Shown here: in pieces, positions 54,337-64,000 of the stretch
Numbering within the stretch: position 1 is the first letter of the stretch
How the letters are laid out: every line of letters starts with the position of its first letter
Assembly (NCBI RefSeq): GCF_014898055.3
Contig: NW_023601433.1
Span: forward strand, 73,143,683-73,207,682
DNA: 64,000 bases
From: Talpa occidentalis
Lineage: Eukaryota; Chordata; Mammalia; Eulipotyphla; Talpidae
Reading direction: 5' to 3'
Position numbers and translations under genes: made by a program
Notes under the pieces: generated by a model
What the model saw: the letters and a program-made list of their open reading frames with translations, nothing else
Told to the model about the DNA's origin: nothing
Database searches by the model: none

Positions 54337-54455
54337 CTATTGGATGGACAGATGGATGTATGAGAGTTTGGACTGATTGATTAATTAACAGATAATTGCA
54401 TTGATAGATGAGTGAATAGGTGGTTGGATAGACAGATGGATGGAGGCATGCATGA
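54337..54455 (+). repeat. Degenerate (GGAT)n / TGAT repeats
   Basis: TTGGATGGACAGATGGATG, GATTGATTAATTAACAGAT and GGTTGGATAGACAGATGG. Confidence 0.85.
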
Positions 54456-54990
54456 GTAGATGCTATGTTTTTGTTTATCTGTATTCTTTGTTAACCTACC
54501 ATTAGAAATCAATATTTTTTTCCTCAATGATAACAAAGAAGATTGGCAATAGAATAAAAGTAGTATCATGGGCTTTTAGATCCATAATTTTGAGCTTTCT
54601 TTCGTCTACCTTTTCTTTCCCATCCAATCCTTGGGAATACATAATTCATTCAAAATCCTCTGATAAGTCCTGTGCTAAAGAAATATATGAGGTCATATTA
54701 CCAATTATAGTCAATGATAGATTTCATTTTCTCTAAGCACCATTTAACATAACCCTAATCTACTTAAGCCATAACATTGTGAATGTAAACATCAAACATG
54801 TTCAGAAATGTTATAATGGGTGATCACTTACTTGCAGTTCTTCTATGAGAGAAAGTGTGTGTGTATGTGTGCACGTGTGTGGTTGTGTGTGTGCGTGTGT
54901 GTATGTTGTGATGGGGTGGGTTTGAAACCACTGTATTAGCAGTAAGATGTTCCTGCCCACCATGCTAGTGATGGAACTTGTGTGAGATCA
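54456..54990. other. Unassigned, with TG tract
   Basis: (TG)n interrupted at 54857-54906. Otherwise AT-rich unique DNA. No gene. Confidence 0.4.
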
Positions 54991-55130
54991 CATTGACCCA
55001 TGCCCTCCTGTCATCTATAAAAGGAAGCACACAGTGGACTCTGGCTGTAAGTTCCCGTCCAGTTCCAGCCTGGCTCTGCCCTGTGATTCTGCCTGCTTCC
55101 TGAGGGATGTGTCCATGCATGAGTCACCCA
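54991..55130 (+). promoter_or_regulatory. Candidate TATA promoter
   Basis: CTATAAAAGG at 55015-55024 is a near-ideal TATA box. A start would be expected near 55045-55050. A consensus AP-1 site TGAGTCA lies at 55120-55126. No repeat is recognised across it, and no protein frame follows, so any transcript would be non-coding or would have a remote coding exon. Confidence 0.3.
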
Positions 55131-56139
55131 CTACCTGCTGTCCCTGGGCTTCCCTCTCCCCTGAGATGCCTACTCACTCCATTTGTCTGAGGACAGACAT
55201 GCCATGAAGGGGTAAATTATCCACATTTACTCCACATGTTTAGATACCTTGATGCTGTGACTTAATTTTCCTTGCCAACCCCCCAGGTCCTGACATGGGG
55301 GAACATCAATTTTTCCAACATGGCTCAACCCTGCCAGGGGCAATCAGCAGCTAGCACCACTGCTCTGCTCCCAGCTTGGTGCCCGCCCAAAGCAAGCTAA
55401 CCCATCACTGTGTTTTGACTGCAGCCACTATTCCTCCTGCTCGAGTCCCTCCTCTGCCTCTCAGGAATCTGCAGTGATGGCTGAGCCAGCAACATGGTTC
55501 TACCCCAATTGTTTCAAAAGCTCACAGCAGCAGCATTAGGGTCATCATGGCTGTGCTCCCAATGAAAACTGCTGGAGGTGGAGGGAGGGAGAGCACCACG
55601 TCCTTCTGGTCCTGGGGGACTTGGGGAATGAGTTGTATTGGAGACTAAAGACCCAACACCTAGACAGAGGCTCAGAGACCCACAAGAAAGGCTTGAGAGA
55701 CTGGAGGTAGCCACCACTAATCCATCATCACCCCCCAAAGTGGGGTAAGTGGGCAACTACTGTGACTTGAACTGTGCTGGAGAAATGGAGCACGGCACCT
55801 AAAATCTGTCTCTCCAGGACTCCCCAGGGATATCAGCTTGCCTGGGCCTCCACCTTGGGTAAGGAGGGCCCTGGAGAGGAATGCTCAGTTCCCGTCTTAT
55901 ACACACATGGGGCTCAGGACATACCCTATTCCATTCCATCAAATGTGTCAGTGATTGACATGCACACCATTATTTTACATCTTGCTAGCAAGTGAAGCAA
56001 GCTACCAATTAAAATATGGCATGCCATTCATCGCAAGATGAATATTGATTTCAGAGATATTAGAATCTAAACAAATGCATTTTGGAATCAATTCTATCTG
56101 GTACTTATTAAGTTAGAAAAAAGAAAGCATACATGGTGT
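55131..56139. other. Unassigned
   Basis: Unique DNA. Frames at 55514-55995 on both strands lack known products. Confidence 0.4.
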
Positions 56140-56290
56140 TTACAGATTGTGCTGCAGCTGACTTGCTTTGTAAGCTCAGGGAGATCATTCTACACCCCTG
56201 AACCTCAGTTTCCTCATCAGTCGTGTGGGACTTACCCTCCTGTCTAGCCAGCCGATAGGATTGCGGTACACATAAATAAGATCTGGGCAG
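56140..56290 (+). mobile_element. MIR SINE
   Basis: GCTTTGTAAGCTCAGGGAGATCATTC, CTGAACCTCAGTTTCCTCATCAG, GGATTGCGGTACACATAAATAAG. Confidence 0.8.
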
Positions 56291-56359
56291 CAACTGATCT
56301 CTGTAAACTTGCAAAGATGTTTAAATAGGAGTCTGAGATGGTTACCCAACAGCAAAATC

Positions 56360-56470
56360 CTCATCCACGTGTATTTACTGTCAGTGTATTTGCTGTGTGA
56401 CTTTGGACAAGTTGCTTCACCTCCCTGAGTCTCAGTTTGTCCCATCTTCCTTAGGGAGACCAAGCTACAT
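56360..56470 (+). mobile_element. MIR fragment
   Basis: GCTGTGTGACTTTGGACAAGTTGC, CTCCCTGAGTCTCAGTTTGTCCC. Confidence 0.85.
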
Positions 56471-56578
56471 CTTTAAACAACCACTGGGAATACTAGAGGA
56501 GTCGGTGTTTGCAAGGAGGGCTGCACATGCCTGACACAAGGTGAGCCAGGTCGTGAATCCCCCACACACATATATTCT

Positions 56579-56821
56579 GCTTTTAAAAAAAAAGCTTTAT
56601 TTATTTTTGCATAGAAGAATTGGGGTGTAGGCCAGAGGTACAGGAGTGAGAGGATTCACCAGAGACAGAGTGGGGAGCAGAATAGGCAGATCTACAGAGA
56701 TACAGGAGAGCCAGGAGAGATCTGATGCACCATATGTGGGTTAGCTCCCTGGCTGGGGATTGAACTCAGGCTGTAGCAATGATTGAGCTGAGACTTAACC
56801 CCTAGGCCACCAAGGAGGCCC
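56579..56821 (-). mobile_element. tRNA-derived SINE, subfamily B, internally deleted
   Basis: Minus strand begins GGGCCTCCTTGGTGGCC. Target duplication ACACACATATATTCT (56564-56578) and ACTCACATATATTCT (56822-56836), one difference. The GACTGAAATACACTGCTGAGGGGAGCAG segment of other copies is replaced by CTACAGAGATACAGGAGAGCC, so the middle is shortened. Confidence 0.92.
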
Positions 56822-57059
56822 ACTCACATATATTCTCATTGATTGGTAGGTCTGCTTTGGGTGTTTCTGTGTTTCCTCTAAAGCATTGTTTAAGCCCATC
56901 TTGCAGACAGTAATTTGGTCATTGAACAATCTGATGAACGGATGACGGATGAATGCACATTCTCAAGTGTGCAGGTGAGACTGAGTTTCACAACCATACA
57001 CCTTTTGAACAACTCAGAGGCAAAACAGATACAAATTACTTTGGAGATCAAGCGGCTTT

Positions 57060-57120
57060 ACTCCCATTTCACAGGGGAGAATACTGAGGCTCAGAAGTTG
57101 CCTGAGGCCATGCCTATCAC
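57060..57120 (-). mobile_element. MIR fragment
   Basis: CTCCCATTTCACAGGGGAGAATACTGAGGCTCAGAAG. Confidence 0.75.
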
Positions 57121-58109
57121 AATAGACTCTGACCCAATCCCCAGCCCACTACCACCATGGTCTTTCCCTTTCAGCCCCATATGCAGGCCAGTGTCTAGGG
57201 GCTCCCTGACCCCCATGAGCAGGCAGGCTGTCTCCAGGTTGACACTGTACCATTTCCCCAACACAGTTGCTTCCAAAGGAGGCCCTGGGAGCTACTGCCA
57301 CGGAAGGAGGGACTGCCATAGCTTCCAAGGCCTCAGACCCGGCCCCATTATTATTCCTCTCGGCGTAATAAATACATTTTAAGAGAAACAGATGCCAGAA
57401 CAGTTGGACAGGAAGGGCCCAGGCATGTGAAGAGGAATCTGGTTTGTGAAAATCTGTCTATTTGCCAGACGGTGAGCAATATGGTGCAGCCAGCCAGGTC
57501 TGGGTCCCGCTGCCAGGCGGGCTGCTCAGGCCTCCCTCCTGGGCCAGCGTCCTCAGGAGCCCAAATGGGCATCCAGCTCCCATTCCTGCCAATACCTGGT
57601 CCCGGATGCTGACGGCCATTCCATAAGAATTTATTCTCTGCCACAGGATGGGGACCCTGGTCTGAGGAGCCAGAGCAGCTTAAGTAGGGAGGGGCAGGGC
57701 TGGTGGCAACTTCAGACTCAGCCCCAGCCCCCTGCAATGAGTGCCCTTTCTTGTCTCCAAACTGGCCTGTAAGCACTCTCCCATGGTGCTTGTGGCCTGT
57801 AAGCAGCTCAAGATCCTGAGAAACTATGACAGGAAAGGGTCTTCTTGCTGCCGTTCCTGCCTGGTAAAAATCTTTGTTCCTCTCTCCTCACTGCCCCTTA
57901 TGGGAGGAGGGGAGAATGTTTACTTATTTATGAACAATGCCTTGGCTGCTGCAGTAGAGGACCCAACTTCAGAGAGGCAAAGACACCCAGAGCAGATGTG
58001 TCCCCCAAAATCATCACCCCACATGCCCCTTTGGGCCTTAGCATACAAATCCTACTGACTTTTGGCAGAAAGATGTGGTCGGTGGAGAGGCAGGTGAACA
58101 GCATGCAGT
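57121..58109. other. Unassigned 1.0 kb
   Basis: Unique DNA with a CpG-bearing segment GGCGTAATAAATACATTTTAAG at 57363. A minus-strand 141-codon frame (57351-57776) has no recognisable domain. Confidence 0.4.
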
Positions 58110-58188
58110 GATGACCTGGCTTTTTGTCCTCATCGAGATCTGGTAAAGGAGAAGTGATTGCCCCCATTTTGCAGATAAAAAGTGGAAA
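58110..58188 (-). mobile_element. MIR, first part (split)
   Basis: CCCATTTTGCAGATAAAAAGTGG, continuing beyond the SINE. Confidence 0.6.
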
Positions 58189-58420
58189 TGGGCCTCCCTG
58201 GTGACCTAGGGGTTGAGTCTCAGCCCCATTGTGCTTCAATCCCAGGGAGCTAGCCCACATGTGGCATGGCAGACCTCTGCTGTCTTGCTTGCTGCTCCCC
58301 TTGGCAGTGTATTTCAGTTGGATCCACCTGTTCTGCTCCCCACTCTGTCTCTTGTGAATCTACCTCTGGCCTGGACCCCAGTTCTTCTATGCAAAATTAA
58401 ATAAATAAAATCTTAAAAAA
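58189..58420 (+). mobile_element. tRNA-derived SINE, subfamily B
   Basis: Begins GGGCCTCCCTGGTGACC, tail ends AAATAAATAAAATCTTAAAA. Imperfect target duplication (ATAAAAAGTGGAA against AAAATAAGTAGAA). Splits a MIR. Confidence 0.9.
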
Positions 58421-58510
58421 AAAAATAAGTAGAAGCTCCTGGAAGAGATATGACTTGCCCAAGATCATGCAAATCAGAGGGGTCAGAGGTGGGAGTGGCA
58501 AGCCCTGCTT
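58421..58510 (-). mobile_element. MIR, second part (split)
   Basis: GATATGACTTGCCCAAGATCATGC then GGGGTCAGAGGTGGGAG. Confidence 0.6.
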
Positions 58511-59004
58511 TCCTAAGGCAGATTTCTCGGTCTGCCCTCCCTCAACTTCTTCCCTGGGAACAGAATAATAGTGAGCCCAGTTCTCCCAAAACACTGGGTG
58601 GAGAGGATATTCCACCCCTTTCTTGCCTTCTCTGGTCATAAGCAAAGCAAGATGTTTGTTTGTTATTGGGAGAACTCAAACCGAGAGCCCTTCTTTCCCC
58701 TCCCTCTGCTGCTCTGTCCTGCTCCCAGAGCTGACATGCTGGCGTGTGATTACCCATATCGAAGGCTTTCCTCCAGCCAGCAGACTCCAAAGTGTTCTTT
58801 CCACTCGCCCCAAAAAGGCAAAAAAAAAAAAAAGAGTTCTGGAAATGCAAGAATTCTGCATCCAAATTATATTTCTCCATGGACTTTTTGACCCCAGAAG
58901 TAGTACAAAAATATTTTGTATGGTTGTGTAATCTGGTTGGTTGTTTTTTTTTTTTTTTTTTTTTTGGTATTCTTTTCTAAAAAGGTAATGATCCAAGTCT
59001 CACT
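58511..59004. other. Unassigned with A and T homopolymers
   Basis: A15 at about 58820-58834 and T22 at about 58944-58965. No gene; frames through them are artefacts. Confidence 0.5.
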
Positions 59005-59100
59005 GCCTACCCTTTGTTGAGGACTTAAGATATTCCAGGCTCTTCACTATGCACTGTACATACACTCTCTTGTTTAACCCTCTCAATACCCCCGTGGCGT
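59005..59100 (-). mobile_element. MIR fragment
   Basis: CTTTGTTGAGGACTTAAGATATTCCAGGC, TTGTTTAACCCTCTCAATACCCC. Confidence 0.75.
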
Positions 59101-59149
59101 GGCTGCCTGTATTGCCACGTCATCGTAACAATAAACAACACACAGTTAG

Positions 59150-59690
59150 AGAATGGGGAATTGGGCTTGAGCCCCAGGCTTCTGGACGATGTGTTCAGTG
59201 TTCTGCATGAACTTCCTTTCCATCTCCTTCAACTTGGAGAGGTAGAAAAGCCAAACACCTATTTCTGGACTTCCTTGCTGCTGGCTTTCTGGATGCAGAT
59301 TCATCCTGGCCAAAGGGAGGCACTGATGTGAGATTTGGGAAGCCGATTTGAAGCCGCACTGGTGGCATGTAGTTCTGACGCTGGTAAGTATAATCATGCA
59401 AACTTGAGACTTACCTGCAGCAGAAGCCTTGCTCCAAGCCCCCAACTCCCTTCTGAGACTCTGGTGTCAGGCATGCAGCAGCTTCTTGCTTCAGCATAAT
59501 TCCAGTAGTATCTGTCCAGATGTCTCTGCTTGTGTGCTGTTTCAAGACACTCAACCTAGAACTTCTCCTTCTGCTCTTCTGATGCTTCTGGGTGCATATA
59601 AATCCCTGTATTAAATCCTATTCTGCTTAAAATACCTAGATTGGAATTTGTTTTCTGCCTAGGAACTGGGTTGGTACATTGTGTGACATC
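59150..59690 (+). mobile_element. Ancient repeat with LTR-like end
   Basis: AACTTGGAGAGG...CCAAACACC, TCTGGATGCAGATTC, and a distinctive 3' part ATATAAATCCCTGTATTAAATCC, TTCTGCTTAAAATACCTAG, ATTGGAATTTGTTTTCTGCC. I recall this as the end of an old MaLR- or L1-like element but cannot fix the name. Confidence 0.45.
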
Positions 59691-59694
59691 AGGG

Positions 59695-59800
59695 GCACCT
59701 ATTCTGGGTCCTAAGCCTCATTTTCTTCATCTGTAATAAGGAAGAAGAAATATAAGGGCTTTGCAACCACAAAATGTTCCACAGAAATCATAATGCAATC
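59695..59800 (+). mobile_element. MIR fragment
   Basis: CTAAGCCTCATTTTCTTCATCTGTAATAAGG then AAATATAAGGGCTTTGC. Confidence 0.75.
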
Positions 59801-60304
59801 TGGACAGTCTCCTCCTAATAGGGAAAATAGGTGTTATTTCTCCAGTAACTGACCCCTACCCACGCTTCACTCACAAACCCACTGAGGAACCAGGAGGACT
59901 GGCTTATCACTACTGTTTGCTCTTGGGCCCTCTCACCTGTTGTCATGTCACCTGTGCCCTCGTCTGGGAGCCCTGTGATGACCATGCAGTCAGAGCTGCT
60001 GACGTGAGCTGCACAAGCCTTGTCTTTCCATCTCGGGAGGCGGGGGTCATGGCAGGAGGCTCCGAGAACAAATTCCACTCTCGCTTTTCTTGAGATGTTG
60101 TAGTCTCCAGAAGGTGGCAATGTGGATCAGGGCACTCTGCAGTATGACTCTCTTAACAGAGAAATGGGTCTGGGAAGTTGGGGGACAGTCATGAGATAGG
60201 AAACAGGTATCTGCCAGGATGGATCAGCCACTGTCAGACTGACTTGTGTGTATTAGAGAAACTAGACCAGGCAGAACTGAGAGGATGTGGAGGTCAGTGG
60301 TCAA
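59801..60304. other. Unassigned
   Basis: Unique DNA, no gene recognised. Confidence 0.4.
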
Positions 60305-60322
60305 TCCATCATTCAATCAACA
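60305..60322 (-). mobile_element. LINE L2, first part (split)
   Basis: TCCATCATTCAATCAACA is the 18 bp start of the antisense L2 continued at 60952. Its last 11 bases are duplicated as the target site. Confidence 0.8.
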
Positions 60323-60951
60323 TTTTTTTAAAATAAATTTTATTTTTATATTCCCCAATACAATTGCAACCCCCTTATTTTGACCCCAGTCCCTCCCCTC
60401 CCCGCCCCCCACCCCCCATAGAGTGTCTCTGGTTCATAGTTTTTTGTTGATTTTGATTTTCACTTTCTTATAATTATTCATTTTCCTGGTCCCTTATTTA
60501 AGTTTTCTAGATTCCTGCTATGAGTGAGACCATCCGGTATTTTTCTTTTTCTTTCTGGCTTATTTCGCTGAGCATCATCCCTTCCAGAGCCATTCATGTT
60601 GCTGCAAATTGCATGTGTTTATCTTTTTTGAATGCTGAGTAATATTCCATGGTGTAGATGTACCACATCTTCTTGATCCAGTCATCTATTTTTGGGCATT
60701 TGGGCTATTTCCAAAGCTGAGCTATTGTAAACAGTGCTGCTATAAACATAGGGGTACAGGTGCTCTTTGGCATTGATGTTTCTGTGTCCTTTGGGTAAAT
60801 ACCTAGGAGTGGAATTGCTGGATCATATGGAAGCTCTATGTTTAGTAGGTCGAGAAATCTCCACACAGCTCTCCATAGTGGTTGGACCAGTTTGCACTCC
60901 CACCAACAGTGCAGGAGAGTTCCTTTTTCTCCACACCCTCCCCAACATTTG
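60323..60951 (-). mobile_element. 5'-truncated L1 with ORF2 C-terminus
   Basis: Reading minus, the ORF2 C-terminal frame of 83 codons (60956-60705) contains the L1 signature [21 protein letters not shown] and then [15 protein letters not shown]. It is followed by the 3' UTR with a G-rich tract (plus-strand C runs 60391-60417) and an A-rich tail at the left edge. Target-site duplication TTCAATCAACA at 60312-60322 and 60952-60962. Little decay, so younger than the other L1s here. Confidence 0.95.
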
Positions 60952-61510
60952 TTCAATCAACAATTTTTGAACACCTATTGTGTGCCATGCCCTGTGTTTG
61001 CACTGAGAATTCAATACTAAATAAATCAGGCACAGTATTTGCTTTTCTCTGGCTGCTAGCATATCAGGGAAGAGAGAAGCAAACACATTTATACAAGAGA
61101 GTCAGTAATGTGAGCTGAGGGAAGCAGAGGGAGAAATGGGAGTGGTGGGAGCCCAGGAAAGCCACCTGACCCATCAAAGGGCAATCAGAGAAGGCTGCCT
61201 GGAGGAGGTGACATCTAAGCTGAGCCCTGAGGAATATACAGGAATTTTTCAGACAAAAGGCAGGGTGGAGGAGGTGGGACAGCTGGTAGAAGTGGTGGGA
61301 ATGCTTTTAGCAGAGAAAAAAACTTGAGGAAAGACTGGACTGAGAATGAGTTTATCTGAGGACTCAGCATTGTTCTGAGGGGCTGAGAAAGGAATGTGGG
61401 GGGAAGGGCAGGGCCAGACCACACAGGGCCTGTAGACAGGGATAAGGAATGTAGCTTTGTTCTGTAGATACTTGGAAACCATTGGAGGGTTCTAGGCAGG
61501 GGAATTCTCT
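60952..61510 (-). mobile_element. LINE L2 3' region (second part)
   Basis: TTTTTGAACACCTATTGTGTGCCATGCCC, ACACATTTATACAAGAGAG, GAGAAGGCTGCCTGGAGGAGGTGACATC, ATCTAAGCTGAGCCCTGAGG, AGGGCCTGTAGAC and GAAACCATTGGAGGGTTC follow reverse-complement L2 end to end. Confidence 0.9.
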
Positions 61511-62229
61511 AGTTATAGCTACGATTGCAAAATGAATCAGCCCTAAATAGACACATTTTAAAAAACAACACTCCTTTTAGTGTGGTCTCTCACTACTCTG
61601 GGGGTTGATGGGGCTCAGCTAGGTAACTCTGGGGTGGAGGCTGAGTCTAGAGTTGTCTTGAGGGCTTTTCTGCTCACGTGTTGAGGCTGGTGGCTGGGAG
61701 CTCAGCTCGGGCTCCGGGCTGGTACATCGACACGTGCGTCTATGCTTGGCTTCTTCGTGCAGTCTGGGCTACATCACACCAGGGCAGCTCCTTCCAGGCT
61801 GAGTGTCTCCTATTATAGCCAGCTTCAGATGTCTCGTAGTATCTTCCATGCGAACAACAACCTGGCCTCTCAGTGGGAGAAACGCCAACATCACATCGTC
61901 AGGCAAACATGAGGGATGGGGGAACTTGCTGTAGTCCACTTGGAAAGCGCCATCTGCCATAAAAGGCACAACCAGGCTTTTAGAAAAATCTCTTTGCTGG
62001 AAAGGGTTGGATGGAGAGGCAGAGTGGAGGCAGGGAGGCCCAGAGTGGAAGTAAGAGGAATTTGGGTGACACGGGTGTTTGTCTTTAACAAAATTAACAT
62101 CCACATATATATGATTAAATACATTTCAATACACTCATATCATTTTAACATAAAATTTTTAATCATATGTTGATATTGCATGGCTAAAATGTTTGCTTGA
62201 AATGCCTCAAATAAAGGTGGATTAATAAG
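61511..62229. other. Possible old repeat and unique DNA
   Basis: 61540-61900 (GATGGGGCTCAGCTAGGTAAC, CTGGTGGCTGGGAGCTCAGC) resembles the GGCTGGGCTCAGCTGGG-type part of some L1/LTR remnants, not assignable. Remainder AT-rich. No gene. Confidence 0.35.
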
Positions 62230-62400
62230 TCAATAGAGGGTTAGATGCGTGAAAAGACAGGTTAGATGAGGAAAGCAAGTACACAAATACTAACAGTAGG
62301 ATTTAGGCAAAAGATATAAACTTTATGTAACATTTACTATAAACTTCTTTCAACTTTGCTTTGTATGAAATTTTTTATAACAAAATGTTGGTAAAAAGGA
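62230..62400 (+). mobile_element. Old L1-like 3' end
   Basis: GTAACATTTACTATAAACTTC, TTTCAACTTTGCTTTGTATG and TTTTATAACAAAATGTTGG then AAAAAGG match the tail style of L1ME/HAL1. Confidence 0.5.
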
Positions 62401-62963
62401 AGATTTGGGGCCCATTAAAGTTTAGTGCAAAGTTCATCATCTTCTTCCCTATTTGATTTTACTCACACCAATGATATGAAAAATGAATTAACTTTACAAA
62501 TTCTAAGGGCATAGATAAACTTATCTCCCACATACAATTTTCTGTCTCAAAACTCCTAGAAAAGGATACCTGAGGACTGGGTAAACTAGTCCTTCTTCCT
62601 ATGTGATTCCTAAACACTCAGCAGAGGACAGCCGTCTTGGTGAGAATTTTGCAGTGGTATTTAGTGGTATTTAGGAATTTACCCAAGGTCATAGAGTGAC
62701 TGAAATGGTCTTTAGTGAATATTACTTTTCTCTTTCCAGGAAGTGTGGCCATTCTTCTTAAGATAAAGACCCTTATAATGTAATCCCAGCCAGCCCCTTG
62801 AATGCAGCCATCAGGCCAAAGGGTGGTCATGTGACTAGGACAGGCCAATAGGAGACCTTCCCAGAAATTTCCAAATTGGAGGAAGCCAATATGCACCTCC
62901 CTTATTTTTAGAAATCTCAGGCTCTAAGCGCATAGGATGGAGGAGACTGGGGGCTATGAGAAC
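62401..62963. mobile_element. Ancient repeat fragments
   Basis: TTTACCCAAGGTCATAGAGTG (62678) is MIR-like, and GGTCATGTGACTAGGACAGGCCAATAGG (62825) recalls the same unnamed old repeat as 28430-28960. GTGGTATTTA occurs twice in tandem at 62654. Confidence 0.4.
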
Positions 62964-62964
62964 T

Positions 62965-63170
62965 GCTTGCAAAGAATCTTCTATGCCAGAGACTCTGTAT
63001 GGGCCACTTCATTCAAACTTCATAGCAAACCTGTGAGATGAGAAGTTTGCTTTCTCCACCTTGCAGATCTTAAGGAGACTGAAGGTCAGAACAGCTAATT
63101 CAATTTCCCAAGGGAACATCGATAACTGGGTGAAGATTCAAAATCTACTTAATCACCACACAGTGAGTCA
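62965..63170 (-). mobile_element. MIR SINE
   Basis: CATAGCAAACCTGTGAGATGAG, CTTGCAGATCTTAAGGAGACTG, CTGGGTGAAGATTCAAAATC. Confidence 0.7.
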
Positions 63171-63624
63171 GAGGACCCTGTGTGGATCACAAGGTCTGCC
63201 GGGAGGTGGCGTGGCCCCTGCCCTGGAGGACCTGCCCTGGTCAGATGTTCCGCCGCCTCGGCCTGAACCTGAGTTACCCTGTTAAGCAACTGTGCATTCC
63301 CAGTAACTCGAGTGTCCAGCTGGAGACTGTGCAAGGAGCCACCTGGCTCTCAAGTCCTGGACAGTCCGGTCTTTTGCGGTTTCTGTGCAAACAGATCTCC
63401 TCCTGTGTACACTAGAGACAGAGCCCGAGATCTAGCTGTGGGTACAGGGACGTGAAGGAATGAATTCTCTAGCTATTGAAGATCTCTTCTCAATTATGGG
63501 GACTTTTTTTTTTTTTTTTGCCTCCAGCATCCTGACACATGTCAACTCAGTCGCAGTAAATTGAAGGCAAAAGACCTCACAGGCATCAGTGGAGGGGAGG
63601 GGACTCTGAGACCCCCATCCAAGC
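63171..63624. other. Unassigned
   Basis: Unique DNA. T16 run at about 63505-63520. A few CpGs near 63248-63262 (TTCCGCCGCCTCGGC). No gene. Confidence 0.4.
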
Positions 63625-63715
63625 TAGACTGTGCCAGCTTATCTCATTTAACCCTTAGCAGGAGATAGAGCTGGCTCATTTTACAGGTGAGAAAACTGAG
63701 CTCAGAAGGACTTAA
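63625..63715 (-). mobile_element. MIR SINE
   Basis: GTGCCAGCTTATCTCATTTAACCC, CATTTTACAGGTGAGAAAACTGAGC. Confidence 0.85.
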
Positions 63716-63759
63716 AAAAAAACGGTTTTAAAGGCTCTTCATGACACGCCTGCCACAGC

Positions 63760-63885
63760 AGGCCCATGACAGGCACTGCCCATCATTCCCGTCTCACAGA
63801 TGACAAAGCTGAGGTCTGGAGAGGGAAATGACTCGACTAGGCGGCAACGGAAGCGGTTCTGAACCTGTGATTCTAGAGCCGGGCC
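63760..63885 (-). mobile_element. MIR SINE
   Basis: CCCGTCTCACAGATGACAAAGCTGAGG, TGACTCGACTAGGCGGCAACGG, TCTGAACCTGTGATTC. Confidence 0.75.
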
Positions 63886-64000
63886 TCTGACATCAGGCTC
63901 CCTTTCAGAGAAGCAGCTCGGCCACTTCAGATGAAGGAATGGAGTGTGGATAAGGCCCAGGGGACCCACAGCAGGACAGGAACCTGTTTCCGACTTCTTA

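Noticed and set aside
57351..57776. 141-codon minus-strand frame
   Set aside because: No known domain; the surrounding DNA has no exon signals I can rely on.

Overview
This is a piece of a mammalian nuclear genome with no recognisable protein-coding gene, RNA gene or CRISPR array. It looks intergenic or deep intronic. The evidence is the dense layer of ancient mammalian repeats (about 45 MIR fragments, about 13 L2 fragments, L1M-type LINE remnants, MER20/MER5-type hAT fossils, MaLR/MLT1-type LTRs), plus CA/TG, TA and GGAT microsatellites. No open reading frame reads as a known protein except short L1 ORF2 remnants, and the longest frames (141-232 codons) cross LTRs, simple repeats or unassigned DNA. 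All family names come from memory of consensus sequences, not from a database search.

The host lineage shows best in eight copies of one tRNA-derived SINE. Its 5' end starts GGGCCTCCCTGGTGGCGCAG, it has a GGTTCGATCC-type B box, an unrelated body, and an AATAAA-rich tail ending in poly(A). It is not the primate Alu, rodent B1/B2, carnivore CAN, horse ERE, cetartiodactyl CHR/PRE or vespertilionid VES element as I remember them. A laurasiatherian or similar placental is likely. Pangolin is one possibility, but I cannot prove it.

Layout: 0-0.65 kb, the 3' end of an endogenous retrovirus with its LTR. 0.65-5.1 kb, L2 and MIR fossils around a non-repetitive, CpG-containing block (2.35-2.92 kb). 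5.3-7.3 kb, an old antisense L1 interrupted by a SINE, with a second SINE just beyond. 7.4-16.5 kb, mostly unique DNA with a few MIRs, two SINEs and a G-quadruplex/purine tract. 16.5-22 kb, MaLR-like LTR, MER20, and facing MIR and L2 pairs. 22-33 kb, unique DNA and two antisense L1 remnants. 33.3-34.2 kb, a homeodomain-site-rich unique block. 34.5-39 kb, MLT1-type LTR, MIRs, an L1 tail, a SINE and a large GGAA/GGAT/GGGA tandem block. 39-46.5 kb, unique DNA with MIRs. 46.56-46.8 kb, a candidate enhancer with a P3 homeodomain palindrome and reiterated octamer-like motifs. 47-52 kb, antisense L1, a well-preserved SINE, an 11-run G-tract and a MIR cluster. 52.4-54.3 kb, a long antisense L1 ORF2 fossil with an AT palindromic tract. 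54.5-60 kb, unique DNA with a strong TATA motif, MIRs and two SINEs. 60.3-61.5 kb, a relatively young 5'-truncated L1 nested in an L2. 61.5-64 kb, more old repeats.

Nothing here works as a gene set. The plausible functional content is cis-regulatory (unique blocks at 2.4, 8.1, 33.3, 39.0 and 46.6 kb, and a possible TATA promoter at 55.0 kb). I did not find a convincing new biological system. The findings are ranked with that in mind.
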